From CAVUBL01 sp963837945 (GTDB lineage Bacteria > Acidobacteriota > Thermoanaerobaculia > Multivoradales > DATKCC01), in the NCBI GenBank assembly GCA_963837945.1, contig CAWIQD010000001.1, forward strand, positions 62,001 to 126,000: 64,000 bases of DNA. Reading direction: 5' to 3'. The translations under genes and the position numbers were made by a program. A model generated the notes under the pieces. That model had not been told where the DNA came from. It saw only the letters and a list, made by a program, of their open reading frames with translations, and ran no database searches. This document shows, piece after piece, positions 25,948 through 35,755 of the stretch. How positions within the stretch are numbered: position 1 is the stretch's first letter; every line of letters begins with the position of its first letter.

Positions 25948-27096
25948 TCACTCCGCCGTCGTTCCGGCTTTCCCGGGGGCGGCCCCCCGCCTTTTCAGCT
26001 CCTGGTCGATGGTGGCGGAGAGCTGCTCGTAGGGGACGGCGCCGGAGACGAGCTGGCCGTTGACGAACATGGCGGGGGTGCCGGACACCCCGGCGATCGA
26101 CCCCTGGCGCGCGTCCTCGGCGACCGCGTCGGCCTTGCTCCCCGACTCGAGGCACGTCTTGAAGGCCGCGGCGTCGAGCCCGAGGTCCTTCGCCTTGGTC
26201 TCGAGGTCGGCCACCGCCAGCTTCTGCTGGTCGCCGAACATGGCGTCGTGGAGCTCCCAGAACTTGCCCTGATCGTGGGCGCAGAGCGACGCTTCGGCGG
26301 CCTTCTGGGCCTGGGGGTGGATGTTGGTCAGCGGGAACTGCTTGAAGACCAGGCGTACCTTGTCGCCGTAAGTGTCCCGGACCTGCTTCAGTGTCGGCTC
26401 GACCCGGCTGCAGAAGGGGCACTCGAAGTCCGAGAACTCGACGATCGTCACCGGCGCGTCGGCCGGACCGCGGGCGGGCTCGCCGGCCACGTCGAGGTCC
26501 ACCCGGTAGGGCTCGAGGTCGTAGCTCACCTCGTACTTGGCCTCGAGACGGTCGAGGAAGGCCTGGTAGGCCTGGGTCTGGCGCTGCTGGGCCAGGTACT
26601 GCTCGATCTGCGGCAGCACCTGCTCCTTCGGCTGGTCGCCGATCCGGTCCTTGTTCTGCTGGTAGAAGGCCTCGGCCTCGTCCGGGCCGACCTGGCTCCG
26701 GCCGTGGATCTCGCTGGCGATCAGGTCTTCCTTCGACATGCCGCGCTCGGCCGCCTCGGCCTCGAGCAGACGGTCCTGCACCATCTGGCGGGCCTGCGTC
26801 TCGATCACGTCGTGGCGCTGCTGCTTGGCCTTCGCCTCGCACTGGAGCTGCTGCAGGCGCACGTCGTCGAGCTTCTCGGCGGCGGCCTTCTCGACCGCGG
26901 CGCGGGTGATCTGATCGCCGTGGACGGTCGCCAGCACGTCACTCGCCGAGCCCTCGCCGGCGGGGGCGCCCGGCTCGGCCTTGCCCGCCGGGCCCGCGCA
27001 GGCGACGGCGAGGCAGCCGGCCGCGAGCGCGGCCAGTGCCCAGGCGGCGGGCGGCGCCGCGCGACGACGACGGACGATCTCGAATCGCTGCTCCAT
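25948..27096 (-). CDS. lipoprotein with SurA-N-like and DsbA-like domains
   Basis: Predicted periplasm-facing thiol oxidoreductase. The 382-residue product starts at ATG 27096 behind GAGGAG. It has a signal segment ending in a lipobox LAVAC near residue 33, an all-helical domain at about 50-190 (starting VLATVHGDQITRAAVEK) like the chaperone part of SurA/PpiC proteins but with no PPIase domain, then a DsbA-type thioredoxin domain from about 200 with active site CPFC in EFSDFECPFCSRVEP and the cis-Pro loop VSGTPAMFVNG. It resembles the thioredoxin-domain lipoproteins of Myxococcota and Acidobacteriota. Confidence 0.88.
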   Translation of the reverse strand: MEQRFEIVRRRRAAPPAAWALAALAAGCLAVACAGPAGKAEPGAPAGEGSASDVLATVHGDQITRAAVEKAAAEKLDDVRLQQLQCEAKAKQQRHDVIETQARQMVQDRLLEAEAAERGMSKEDLIASEIHGRSQVGPDEAEAFYQQNKDRIGDQPKEQVLPQIEQYLAQQRQTQAYQAFLDRLEAKYEVSYDLEPYRVDLDVAGEPARGPADAPVTIVEFSDFECPFCSRVEPTLKQVRDTYGDKVRLVFKQFPLTNIHPQAQKAAEASLCAHDQGKFWELHDAMFGDQQKLAVADLETKAKDLGLDAAAFKTCLESGSKADAVAEDARQGSIAGVSGTPAMFVNGQLVSGAVPYEQLSATIDQELKRRGAAPGKAGTTAE

Positions 27097-27170
27097 GGGG
27101 ATCACTCCTCGGGCTCCCGCGCCGTAGTGCGTTCGGTAGTGAAGAGCCTGGGCGCGGGGGGACGGTGATT

Positions 27171-28022
27171 CTAGCGCCCGGCGCTCTCGGGCGCCAAGTG
27201 CTTCGCGATCAGCCCCTCGAGGATCCGGCCCGGAGCGATCGCGCGCAGCCGCCAGGCCGGAGCGCGGAGCAGCTCCTCGGCGAGGGCCAGGACGGAGCGC
27301 GAGAGGCGGGGCGGCACGCCCGGGCGCTCGCGGGCCGCGACCAGGGCCCGCGCGGCTCGCGCCCAGGGCTCGCCGGAGCGCGCCTCGCCCCAGTCCCCCG
27401 CGGCCTCGAGCGCCGCCGCGAGGGCCAGCAGCCAGACCGCCGAGGAGCTCTCGGCCCAGGCCGCGAGGCATCGGCCGGCCTCGGCGGCCTGGTCCGCCAG
27501 CTCCGCGGCGTCGGGACGGGCCTCGCCCCCGAGGTAGATCGCCAGGCTCCGGCTGCGCAGCGTCGGCAGCAGGTCGAGCCGCGAGGGCGCCAGGAGCAGG
27601 AAGTGGCGGGGCGCCGAGGTGTGCGGCTCCTCGAGCGTCTTGAGCAGGGCGTTGGCCGCTTCGCCGGTGAGGCTCTCGGCGGCGGCGACGACGAAGACCT
27701 GGCCCCGGGCCTCGAACGGCGACACCTGGGCGGCGCGCAGGAACGCCTTGGTGGCGTCGACCGAGGTCGAGCTCTTGAGGTCGCGCTCGAGCACCTGGAA
27801 GTCGGGGTGGAAGGCCTCCTCGGCGCCGCCCTCCGGCCAGCGGATGCGGCGGCAGTGGGCGCAGACGCCGCACGGGCGTTCCTCCGGCGGGGCGGCGCAG
27901 AGGAGCGTCCGCGCCAGCTCGAGCGCCACCTCGCGGCGGCGTTCGGCGACGCCGCCGTGAAGGATCACGCCGGGGTAGAGCTCGGCCCGGCGGGCCAGAG
28001 CGACGGCGCCCTCCGGCGTCAC
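27171..28022 (-). CDS. holB: DNA polymerase III delta' subunit
   Basis: Clamp-loader subunit. The 283-residue product starts with GTG 28022 overlapping the tmk stop (GTGA). It has LYPGVILHGG at the start, the zinc-module cysteines LLCAAPP and CGVCAHC near 42-63, VVAAAESLTGEAANALLKTLEEP near 120 (sensor/SRC-like region of delta') and RSRSLAIYLG. The P-loop is degenerate, as is usual for delta'. tmk-holB adjacency is widely conserved. Confidence 0.92.
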   Translation of the reverse strand: MTPEGAVALARRAELYPGVILHGGVAERRREVALELARTLLCAAPPEERPCGVCAHCRRIRWPEGGAEEAFHPDFQVLERDLKSSTSVDATKAFLRAAQVSPFEARGQVFVVAAAESLTGEAANALLKTLEEPHTSAPRHFLLLAPSRLDLLPTLRSRSLAIYLGGEARPDAAELADQAAEAGRCLAAWAESSSAVWLLALAAALEAAGDWGEARSGEPWARAARALVAARERPGVPPRLSRSVLALAEELLRAPAWRLRAIAPGRILEGLIAKHLAPESAGR

Positions 28023-28699
28023 GAGGCCGCCTCCCGGCCGGCGCCCAGGATGCCGGCCAGGGCGCGGCGGACCTGGGCGGCGGTCGCCTCCTTGGTGCCC
28101 GAGGAGTCGATCCGCCGGAAGCGCTCCGGCTCGGCGTCGGCGAGCGCGCGGAAGCCCTCGCGGACCCGCTCGTAGAAGGCGAGGGCCTCGGCGTCCAGGC
28201 GGTCGGCGGCGCCGCCGGAGCGCCGGTGCCGGGTGACCGTGCCCCGCTCGCGAGCGAGCTCGGCGGGAAGGTCGAAGAGCAGCGTCAGGTCGGGCTTGCG
28301 GCCGCCGGTCGCGACCCGGTCGACGTGGTCGATCAGCTCCTGCTCGACTCCGCGGCCGTAGCCCTGGTAGGCGCGGGTCGAGTCGGTGAAGCGGTCGCAC
28401 AGCACGTGCTCGCCGCGCGCCAGCGCCGGCTCGATGACCTCGATCAGGTGCTGGCGCCGGCTGGCGAAGACCAGGAGCAGCTCCACCCGGCCGTCCATGC
28501 CCTGCCAGCGGTGGTCGAGGAAGACCCGGCGGATCGCCTCCGCGAGGGGCGTGCCGCCGGGCTCGTGGGTGACCCGGTGGGGCGTCGACCGCTCCTCGAG
28601 CCAGCGGGCCGTGCGCTGCAGGTGGGTGGTCTTGCCGCTGCCGTCGAGGCCCTCGAAGGTGACGAACAGCGGAGCGGAGGGCTTGGCCGAAGCGCTCAT
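28019..28699 (-). CDS. tmk: thymidylate kinase
   Basis: Phosphorylates dTMP to dTDP. The 226-residue product has P-loop EGLDGSGKTT near residue 16, THEPGGTPLAEAIRR near 44, the DRFTDSTRAYQGYGR motif near 100 and a LID region RERGTVTRHRRSGGAADR near 150. It begins with an ATGA overlap of the upstream peptidase gene and is followed by holB. Confidence 0.96.
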   Translation of the reverse strand: MSASAKPSAPLFVTFEGLDGSGKTTHLQRTARWLEERSTPHRVTHEPGGTPLAEAIRRVFLDHRWQGMDGRVELLLVFASRRQHLIEVIEPALARGEHVLCDRFTDSTRAYQGYGRGVEQELIDHVDRVATGGRKPDLTLLFDLPAELARERGTVTRHRRSGGAADRLDAEALAFYERVREGFRALADAEPERFRRIDSSGTKEATAAQVRRALAGILGAGREAAS

Positions 28700-31285
28700 G
28701 GCGATGCCGGCATGCTACCGCCTTCCGGGGCCTCGGCCGGCAGGACGTGCTCCTCGAACAGCTTGTCGATCCGGCGATAGGCGTCGAGCCAGCTCGACGG
28801 CTCCTGGAAGTCGTGGGCCTCGACCGGGTAGAAGGCCACCCACCAGTCCTGCTTGCCGAGCTCGATCAGCTTCTGGGCGAGGCGCACCGTGTCCTGGAAG
28901 AAGACGTTGTCGTCGACCATGCCGTGGAGGATGACCAGGGGATCGGCGAGGCCCGCGGCGTACTCGATGGGCGAGCTGCGCTCGTAGGCCTCCGGGTCGA
29001 GGTCCGGCGTGTTCAAGATGTTCGAGGTATACGGGTCGTTGTAGTGCGCCCAGTCGGTGACCGGCCGGATCGCGGCGCCGGCCGCGAACAGGCCGGGATC
29101 GCGGAACAGGGCCATCAAGGTGAGAAAGCCGCCGTAGGAGCCGCCGTAGACCCCCACCCGCCGCCGGTCGACGTCGTGGGTCGCCGCCAGCCAGGCGACG
29201 CCGTCCTCGAGGTCCTCGAGCTTCCGGATGTCCCATGTCGCGGTAGATCGCGGTGCGCCACTCCCGGCCGTAGCCGGCCGAGCCGCGGTAGTCCATGTCG
29301 AGGACCACGCAGCCCCGGCGGGTGAGCAGGGCGTGGAACATGTGCTCGCGGAAGTAGTACGACCAGCCGGCGTGGGCGTCCTGGAGGTAGCCGGCGCCGT
29401 GGATGAAGACGACCGCCGGGTAGGGCTCGGCGCGCCGCGGATCGAAGCCCGCGGGCAGGTAGAGGCGCGACCAGATCGGCCGATCGACGTGGGAGGAGGG
29501 CACCGGCACGATCTCGGGCGGCGTCCAGTCGATCGCCTGGTAGGCGGCGCTCACGGTGTCGGTCAGGCGCCGGGCCGAGGCGCCGGGGGCGGCCTCCTGG
29601 AGCCAGAGGTCGGGCGGCCGGACGGCGGTCGAGTGGGTGACCAGCAGCCTGTCCCCGTCCGGGGAGAGGGCGTAGGCGTTGAGCCCGCCCAGGGTGGTGA
29701 GCTTCTCCGGCGCGCCGCCGGCCACGCCCACGCGGTAGACCTCGTAGACCGCCGGGTCGCCCTGGTTGTCGAGGTAATAGAGGTAGCGGTCGTCGGGCGA
29801 GAGGACGACGTCCGAGACGACCGAGCCGCCCGGCGTCAGGCGGCGGTGCGCGCCGCCGTCGCCGGCCAGCGGATGGAGGTAGAGCTGCGAGTAGCCCGAC
29901 TCCTCCGACAGCAGCCAGAGCGTGGAGCCGTCGCCGAGCCAGCCCATCTCGTTGAAGTCCCAGTTGATCCACGCGGGGTCGGTGAGCCGCTCGCGCGGTA
30001 CCAGGCGGGCGCCCTGAAGGTCGACGGTGGCGATCCAGCGATCCTTGTCGTCGCGCGAGAAGACCATCACGGCCGCCCGGTCGCCGGCGCGGTTCCAGGC
30101 GACCTCGCCGACCGAGACGGCACGCAGGTCGGGCTCCTCCGCACCCTCCTCGTCCTCCTCGCCTTCGTCCTCGTTCGCCTCCTCGCCGGAGGCGCTCGCC
30201 TCGTCGCCGGCCGCCGCGCCGGCCTTCTCCTCCCGCTCCTCGCTGCGGGCGTCGGCCGCCGCCCGGAGCTCCGCCAGCGGGTCGACGTCGATGCCGGGCA
30301 GCGCCGCCCAATCGAGCTCCTGCTGCTCGTGGCGCTCGAGGTCGAGAAGCAGCAAGCGCTCGCCCTTGCCGTCGCCGGTGCCCACCTTGGGCCGCTCCTT
30401 CTCGGTCTCGACGTAGCCGCTCTCGGTGACGTATTCGGGCATCAGGGCGGCCTCGCCCTCGTCGCGGTCGGAGTCCGCCACCGACACCAGCAGGAAGCGG
30501 CCCGAGGGCGCGAGCGACATGCCGGTCACCTCCACGTCGTCGCCGAGATAAAAGGGGAGCGGCGCCCGGGTCGGGTCCGTGGCCTGGAGCTCCCGCTCCC
30601 GCCGGCGCTCGGCCTCGTCCTCCGCCTTGTCCTTGCGGATCACCTCGAAGAGCCGCTCCTGCTGGCGCTCGAGGTAGCCCGCGTCGGCCTCGTCCTGGGC
30701 TTCCTCCTCCTCCGGATCCTTCTCGGCCTCGAGGTCGGCCGCCTGGCGCTCGAGGCCGGTCGCGAGATCGCGGACGAAGATCGCCTCGCCGCGCCGGTAG
30801 GCCACCTGGGTCGCGCCGTCGCCCGCGCCGGTCAGGAACTCGGGCTCCTCCTCGTCCTCCGCCGTCCGCGTGAGCTGCCGGACCTCGCCGCTCGCCAGGT
30901 CGCGCACGTAGACGTCCCCCTCCCGGACGTAGACCTTCTTCGTCCGGTCCCGGCTCCACTCGCCGCCGGCGACCGAGATCGATCCGCGCTCGGCGTCGGC
31001 GACCTTCACCGGGGCGCCGACGCCGCCGAGATCGACCCGGTACAGGTCGCGGAGCTCCGAGCCCTGGCGCTTCTGCTCGTAGTAGACCGCCTGCGAGTCG
31101 TCGGACCAGTAGGGGTCCTCGGGCGCGTTCCCGATCCAGTCGGGGTCGGCCATGATCCGCTCGAGGGTCAGGGGCGGAGGGGTGGCCTCGGCCGCGCGCA
31201 GCGGCGGGGGAAAGGCGGCTCCGGCCAGGAGCGGCAGCGCCGCGAGAGCGAGCCCGGGCAGGGCGAGACGGGGTCGAACGAGCAT
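28696..31285 (-). CDS. S9 family (acylaminoacyl/dipeptidyl) peptidase, secreted (frameshifted)
   Basis: Serine peptidase of about 862 residues when read across one frame change near 29233, where the CCC at 29232-29234 appears one base too long. A signal peptide (about 1-30) precedes a WD-like beta-propeller with several acidic low-complexity inserts (near 200 and 345-385), then the alpha/beta hydrolase. The catalytic set lies on both sides of the break: oxyanion stretch FIHGAGYLQDAH before it; nucleophile GGSYGG, HGMVDDNV and PVEAHDF after it. Its stop overlaps the tmk start. The acidic inserts are unusual in length for this family. Confidence 0.85.
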
Positions 31286-31403
31286 TCGGGCGGTCCTTTC
31301 GGGGGTGAGGGAGCGGGCTCCGGCCGGCCAAGGCTATCCGATCCGTCCCGCCGCGGCCGTCCCTCCGGGCGGCCGGAGCCCGGTGGAGCGAGCGACGGGC
31401 GCC

Positions 31404-31433
31404 GTGACAGGCTTGCAGACCATCGTTTATGCT
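31404..31433 (+). promoter_or_regulatory. probable promoter of the large BNR protein
   Basis: GTGACA (31404-31409), an 18-nt spacer and TATGCT (31428-31433) in an AT-richer patch before the BNR gene. The predicted transcript has a leader of roughly 50 nt. The rest of the divergent gap 31286-31489 shows no gene. Confidence 0.5.
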
Positions 31434-31489
31434 TCATTGACATTGCCTTGTTGCTTTCTCTCGCCTGCACTCGTTTCAGGAGTCTCCCC

Positions 31490-33982
31490 GTGAAATCCCG
31501 ACTCGCCGCCTTTCTTCTCTCCTTGGTCGCTGTCGCCGTCGCCACGCCGCAAGCGCGAGCAGAACCGGGCTGGATCCCCCTCGGTCCGCGCGCCGGCCAG
31601 CGCGTGGTCTCGCTCGCGGTCGTCCCCGGCACGCCTTCGCAAGTCTTCGCCGGAGCCGTCTCGGGTGTCTTCCGGGTCTCGGACGGCCGCCCCTGGGAGC
31701 TCTTGAACGACGGCGACGGCCTGCCGCTCGGCGCGAGCGGCAGGGTCCACGCGGCTCCGATGCCGGGCGGCCCCGTCTACCTGGCGACCGACCGGTTCGG
31801 GCTCCCTTCGTCGGTCGACGGGGTCTTCCGGAGCGACGACGGAGGCGAGAGCTGGACGCGGATCAAGGACACCGGCGGCCTGCTGGCGGTGGCGCCGGGC
31901 GACCCCTCGAGGCTCTACTTCGCGGGCCAAGACGGCGTCGGGATCAGCCGCGCCGAGACGAGCCATGATGGCGGGGCCACCTGGACGCCCGCGGCGTCCT
32001 TCCCGATCCAGGACGTGTCCGGGGTGGTCTCGACCCACGTGGACTCTATGGCCGTAGCGCCCTCGGATCCTGACGCGGTGTTCGTGATTCTCGGCATCGG
32101 CACCGACCACGGATACCCCCCCGAGGTCCGCTTCCTGCGGAGCACCGACGGCGGTGGGAGCTGGGCCGCCACGGAGCTCTTCCAGGGCCCCGGCGCCGCC
32201 GGAGCCGGGGGGATCGAGGTGACCTTGGATCCGCGAGACCCCTCGACGATCTACATCGCTCTGGGAACGGGCGTCTACGTGAGCCAGGACGGCGGCGCGA
32301 GCTTCGAGCCGCGGAACCACGGCCTTCCCTCCTTCACCTCCGGATCCGCCTCCGAAGCCCTCGAGCGGGTTCCGATCGAGGCGCTGGCGCTCGACCCGGA
32401 GAGCCCCTCGACTCTCTACGCGGCCCTCCGTGTCTCCAGGGAGTCGAGCTCCAATATCCGGGGCGGCGTCTACCGCTCGACCGACGCCGGCGCCAACTGG
32501 ACCCTCGCCGCCGACGGTCTTCCGCTTCCCCTCTCGGTCGAGGCCCTCGTCCTCGATCCCACCGACCCGCGCACCCTCTACGCCGGGACGCCGAAGGGTG
32601 TCTTCCGCTCGCTCGACGGCGGCGGCCACTGGGCGCTGGCTCCCAGCGGCCTGCCGACGCCCACGACCGCGGTGGCCATCGATCCGGTGACGCCGGCCAG
32701 GTTGTTCGTCGGCACCGACGATCAGCGGATCTTCACGAGCGACGATGGGGGACAGACGTGGCGCCGTAGCGACTCGGGAATCCCCGCGCCGACCTTCGAC
32801 ACCTTGGGAGATGCCGTCACGGTGTTGACCCTCTCTCCCTCGGACCCCTCGATCCTGTTCATGGACACCGAGAACAGCCTGTTCGTCGACGGCGACGTGC
32901 ACATCGCCCGCAGCACCGACGGCGGCGCCTCCTGGGAGCTCCTCGCGCACCAGGGCGTCCCGAGCGACGTGGGAGAGCTGTTGGCCGACCCCGGGGACCC
33001 GAACCGGGTGCTGGCGGGCGCTCACCCGGGCGTCTTGGAGTCCGACGACCTGGGTACGAGCTGGCGGAGCCTGCTCGCGGCGAGGGTCGGTGCGCTCGTG
33101 CGGGCCCCGTCGAACCCGGACGTGCTGTACGCGAGCGCGGGTTTCACCACCGGGCCCAACCGCGAGCGCGTGTGCCGCAGCAGCGACGGCGGCGCCTCGT
33201 GGAGCTGCACGCCCGTGGGCTTCTCGATCGGTGGCTTGGCCCTGGCGGTCGACCCGCGGGACGCGGCGGTGGTGCTCGCCGCCGTCCGGAGCGGGGGCCT
33301 CAACCAGGAGCCGATCGTCACCCACATCGAACGGAGCCTGGACGGAGGCGCTTCCTGGAGCCAGCTCTCCCAGGCGTTCCCCGAGGGCCTGGCCGGTACC
33401 GACCTCGCCTTCGATCCCCGGGATCCCGCGACCGTCTGGCTGGCCACCCTGGGCGGCGGGACCTTCCGCAGCTCCGACGGCGGGGAGACCTGGGCGCCCG
33501 TGAACCTCGGCCTGACGCATCCGGACGTCTACGAGCTCGCCTTCGACCCGAGCGGCCGGGTGCTCGTCGCCGCCACCGGCGGCGGCCTCCTCCGCTACTC
33601 GACCGCGTCCGGCCCGCCGCCGCCGCCCGAGGCCGGCTGGATCCGCGACCCGGCGCTCGCCGGCTTCCGGGTCAAGGCGCGAATCGGCCAGGGGGGCGGC
33701 CCCTCGATCCCGGGGACGAAGGCCCCCGCCTGCATCCCGGAGACGGTCTGCATCGCGGGCGCCCTGCCCGACCGCGCGGAGCTCTTCGTCCGTGTCGTGG
33801 GCCCGAAGCCCAACGGCCGGCTCTGGCCGACGCTGGTCAAGTTCTCGACCTCGCGAATCGAGGTCTGGATCGAGCAGCTCTCGACCGGCGAGCTGCGGTA
33901 CTACGAGCTCGCCGGAGCGAGCCCCGGAGTCGACGAGCTGCCGGGCCTGTTCGACCGCTCCGGCTTCCTGCCGGAGCCCTGA
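31490..33982 (+). CDS. secreted Asp-box (BNR/sortilin-like) repeat protein with a distinct C-terminal module
   Basis: Exported beta-propeller protein of 830 residues from GTG 31490 behind CAGGAG. A signal peptide (about 1-23) is followed by about twelve Asp-box turns of the form SxDGGxxW (for example SDDGGESW, STDGGASW, SSDGGETW) spread over residues 100-680, as in sortilin, sialidase and xyloglucanase propellers. The last 110 residues are a separate domain with CIPETVCIAGALPD, NGRLWPTLVKF and VEVWIEQLSTGELRYY-like strands; the two Cys may pair. No catalytic residues are evident, so binding or surface display is more likely than hydrolysis. Confidence 0.82.
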   Translation: MKSRLAAFLLSLVAVAVATPQARAEPGWIPLGPRAGQRVVSLAVVPGTPSQVFAGAVSGVFRVSDGRPWELLNDGDGLPLGASGRVHAAPMPGGPVYLATDRFGLPSSVDGVFRSDDGGESWTRIKDTGGLLAVAPGDPSRLYFAGQDGVGISRAETSHDGGATWTPAASFPIQDVSGVVSTHVDSMAVAPSDPDAVFVILGIGTDHGYPPEVRFLRSTDGGGSWAATELFQGPGAAGAGGIEVTLDPRDPSTIYIALGTGVYVSQDGGASFEPRNHGLPSFTSGSASEALERVPIEALALDPESPSTLYAALRVSRESSSNIRGGVYRSTDAGANWTLAADGLPLPLSVEALVLDPTDPRTLYAGTPKGVFRSLDGGGHWALAPSGLPTPTTAVAIDPVTPARLFVGTDDQRIFTSDDGGQTWRRSDSGIPAPTFDTLGDAVTVLTLSPSDPSILFMDTENSLFVDGDVHIARSTDGGASWELLAHQGVPSDVGELLADPGDPNRVLAGAHPGVLESDDLGTSWRSLLAARVGALVRAPSNPDVLYASAGFTTGPNRERVCRSSDGGASWSCTPVGFSIGGLALAVDPRDAAVVLAAVRSGGLNQEPIVTHIERSLDGGASWSQLSQAFPEGLAGTDLAFDPRDPATVWLATLGGGTFRSSDGGETWAPVNLGLTHPDVYELAFDPSGRVLVAATGGGLLRYSTASGPPPPPEAGWIRDPALAGFRVKARIGQGGGPSIPGTKAPACIPETVCIAGALPDRAELFVRVVGPKPNGRLWPTLVKFSTSRIEVWIEQLSTGELRYYELAGASPGVDELPGLFDRSGFLPEP

Positions 33983-33990
33983 ACCGTCGC

Positions 33991-35076
33991 TCAGCTGGCG
34001 ACGACGCGCCAGGAGTGGGTCTTGGTGACCAGCCAGACCCGGGCGCCGGGGGCCAGGCCGAGCTCGCGGATCGCCTCCGGGGTGAGGTGGGCGAGCCAGG
34101 GCCCGGCGCGCAGCAGGAAGCCGTCGCCCGCCGGCTCGACGGCCTCGATCGCGACCTCGACGGCGTTTCTCGCCGACAGACCTTCAGGCCGGGCGGTCGC
34201 CACCAACACCTCTCCGGCGCCCACCGCCAGGAGCACCGTCCGGCCGGCGACGAGGTCCGGGGAGTGCGGGATGCTCAGCCGCGCCGGCGCCGGGCCCGGC
34301 AGCTCGACCCGGGTCACCCCCGCTTCCCGGTCGTGCCCGGCCACCCGCGCCTCGATCAGCGTCTCGGCCTCCGCGCCCGGGCCGAGGGCCGCGCGCAGCA
34401 AGACCTCCCGGGTCGCTCCGGAGTCGCGCACCCGCCCGTCTTCGAGCAGCAGCACCTCGCCGGCGAGGGCCGCCGCCTCCTCGGGGCGGTGGGTGACCAC
34501 CAGGAGCGGCACGGCGAACCCGGAGCGAAGATCGCCCACGTGCTCCCGGATCTGGCCGAGCGCCCGCCGCGCGCGCTCCGGGTCGAGACCGGTGGTCGGC
34601 TCGTCGAGGAGCAGGAGGCGGGGCCGGGCGAGGAGCGCCCTCCCGAGGGCGACCCGCCGGCGCTCGCCGCCCGAGAGGTGACGGGGGTGGCGCTCGAGGA
34701 GGGCGCCGAGGTCGAGGGCTTCGACCACCTCGGCCAGGTCACCGGCCGGATCGCCGGAGGAGCGGCCGGCGGCCCGCCGCCCGAACAAGAGGTTGGCACG
34801 CACCGAGAGATGCGGGAAGAGCCCGCCGTCCTGGGGCACGTAGCCCACGCGCCGGCGCTCGGGCGGCAGGCGGAGCCGGGCGGCCGAGTCCTGGAGCACC
34901 TCGCCGTCCACCACCACGCGGCCCCGCGCGGGGCGCAGGCCGGCGATCGACTCGAGCAGAGCGGTCTTGCCGGCCCCCGACGGGCCGAGGACGGCCGCCG
35001 CCGGCCCGAGCCGGGCCGAGACCTCGAGCCGAAAGCGGTCGAGGGGCAGGGTGAGGTCCATCTCGATCGTCGTCAC
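33991..35076 (-). CDS. modC: molybdate ABC transporter ATP-binding protein ModC
   Basis: ATPase of the molybdate importer. The 361-residue product starts with GTG 35076 (GTGA overlap with modB). It has Walker A GPSGAGKTALL near 30, LPPERRRVGYVPQDGGLFPHL, signature LSGGERRRVALGRALLARP near 125, Walker B LLLLDEPTTGLD, and a C-terminal part from about 290 (LSARNAVEVAIEAVEP, then LGLAPGARVWLVTKTHS) typical of the Mop/TOBE molybdate-binding domain. It is the last gene of the minus-strand run from 40.6 kb. Confidence 0.94.
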   Translation of the reverse strand: MTTIEMDLTLPLDRFRLEVSARLGPAAAVLGPSGAGKTALLESIAGLRPARGRVVVDGEVLQDSAARLRLPPERRRVGYVPQDGGLFPHLSVRANLLFGRRAAGRSSGDPAGDLAEVVEALDLGALLERHPRHLSGGERRRVALGRALLARPRLLLLDEPTTGLDPERARRALGQIREHVGDLRSGFAVPLLVVTHRPEEAAALAGEVLLLEDGRVRDSGATREVLLRAALGPGAEAETLIEARVAGHDREAGVTRVELPGPAPARLSIPHSPDLVAGRTVLLAVGAGEVLVATARPEGLSARNAVEVAIEAVEPAGDGFLLRAGPWLAHLTPEAIRELGLAPGARVWLVTKTHSWRVVAS

Positions 35077-35750
35077 CGATCGAGCCTCGCCTCGCGGCGG
35101 CGGGTGAGCCACTCGACCGCCAGCAAGGCGGCGAAGGCGAGGAGGGCGGCCACGCCGGCGAGCGCCAGGGCTTCGCGGTCGCGGCCCACCTGGACCCGCT
35201 GGAAGATGGCGAGCGCCAGGGTCTGGGTGCGCCCAGGGATGTTGCCGGCCACCAGCACCGTCGCCCCGAACTCCCCCAGGGCGCGCGCGAAGGCGAGCAC
35301 CGCCCCGGCGACCACGCCGCGCCAGGCGAGCGGCAGCTCGACGGCGAGGAAGGCGGCGAGCGGTCCGCGGCCGAGCGTGCGGGCCACGCCGACCAGCTGG
35401 GGATCGATCTCCTCGAGCGCCGAGCGAACGCTCCGCACGAGGAGCGGCAGGGCGACGATCCCAGAGGCCACCACCACCGCCTTCCAGGTGAAGGCGACGT
35501 CGATCCCGAAGGCGCGGTGGAGCGGCGCGCCCAGGAGGCCGTTGCGACCGAGGAGCAGGAGGAGCGCCAGGCCCACCGCCGTCGGCGGCAGGACGAGCGG
35601 CAGGGTGACCAGGGCCTCGATCACCGAGCGCCCGGGCCAGCCGCGGCGCGACAGTGCCCATCCGAGGGCGGTCGCCGGCACCAGGACGAGGAGCGTCGCG
35701 CCGGAGGCCACCGACAGGGTGAAGGCGACCAGGCGCAGGGTGTCGCTCAT
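35073..35750 (-). CDS. modB: molybdate ABC transporter permease ModB
   Basis: Inner-membrane channel subunit of 225 residues with about five to six helices. The EAA loop that contacts ModC is EIDPQLVGVARTLGRGPLAAF near 125. Helix PLVLPPTAVGLALLLLLG near 50 is characteristic of the family. It starts 5 nt after modA and overlaps modC by 4 nt. Confidence 0.95.
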   Translation of the reverse strand: MSDTLRLVAFTLSVASGATLLVLVPATALGWALSRRGWPGRSVIEALVTLPLVLPPTAVGLALLLLLGRNGLLGAPLHRAFGIDVAFTWKAVVVASGIVALPLLVRSVRSALEEIDPQLVGVARTLGRGPLAAFLAVELPLAWRGVVAGAVLAFARALGEFGATVLVAGNIPGRTQTLALAIFQRVQVGRDREALALAGVAALLAFAALLAVEWLTRRREARLDR

Positions 35751-35755
35751 GGCCC

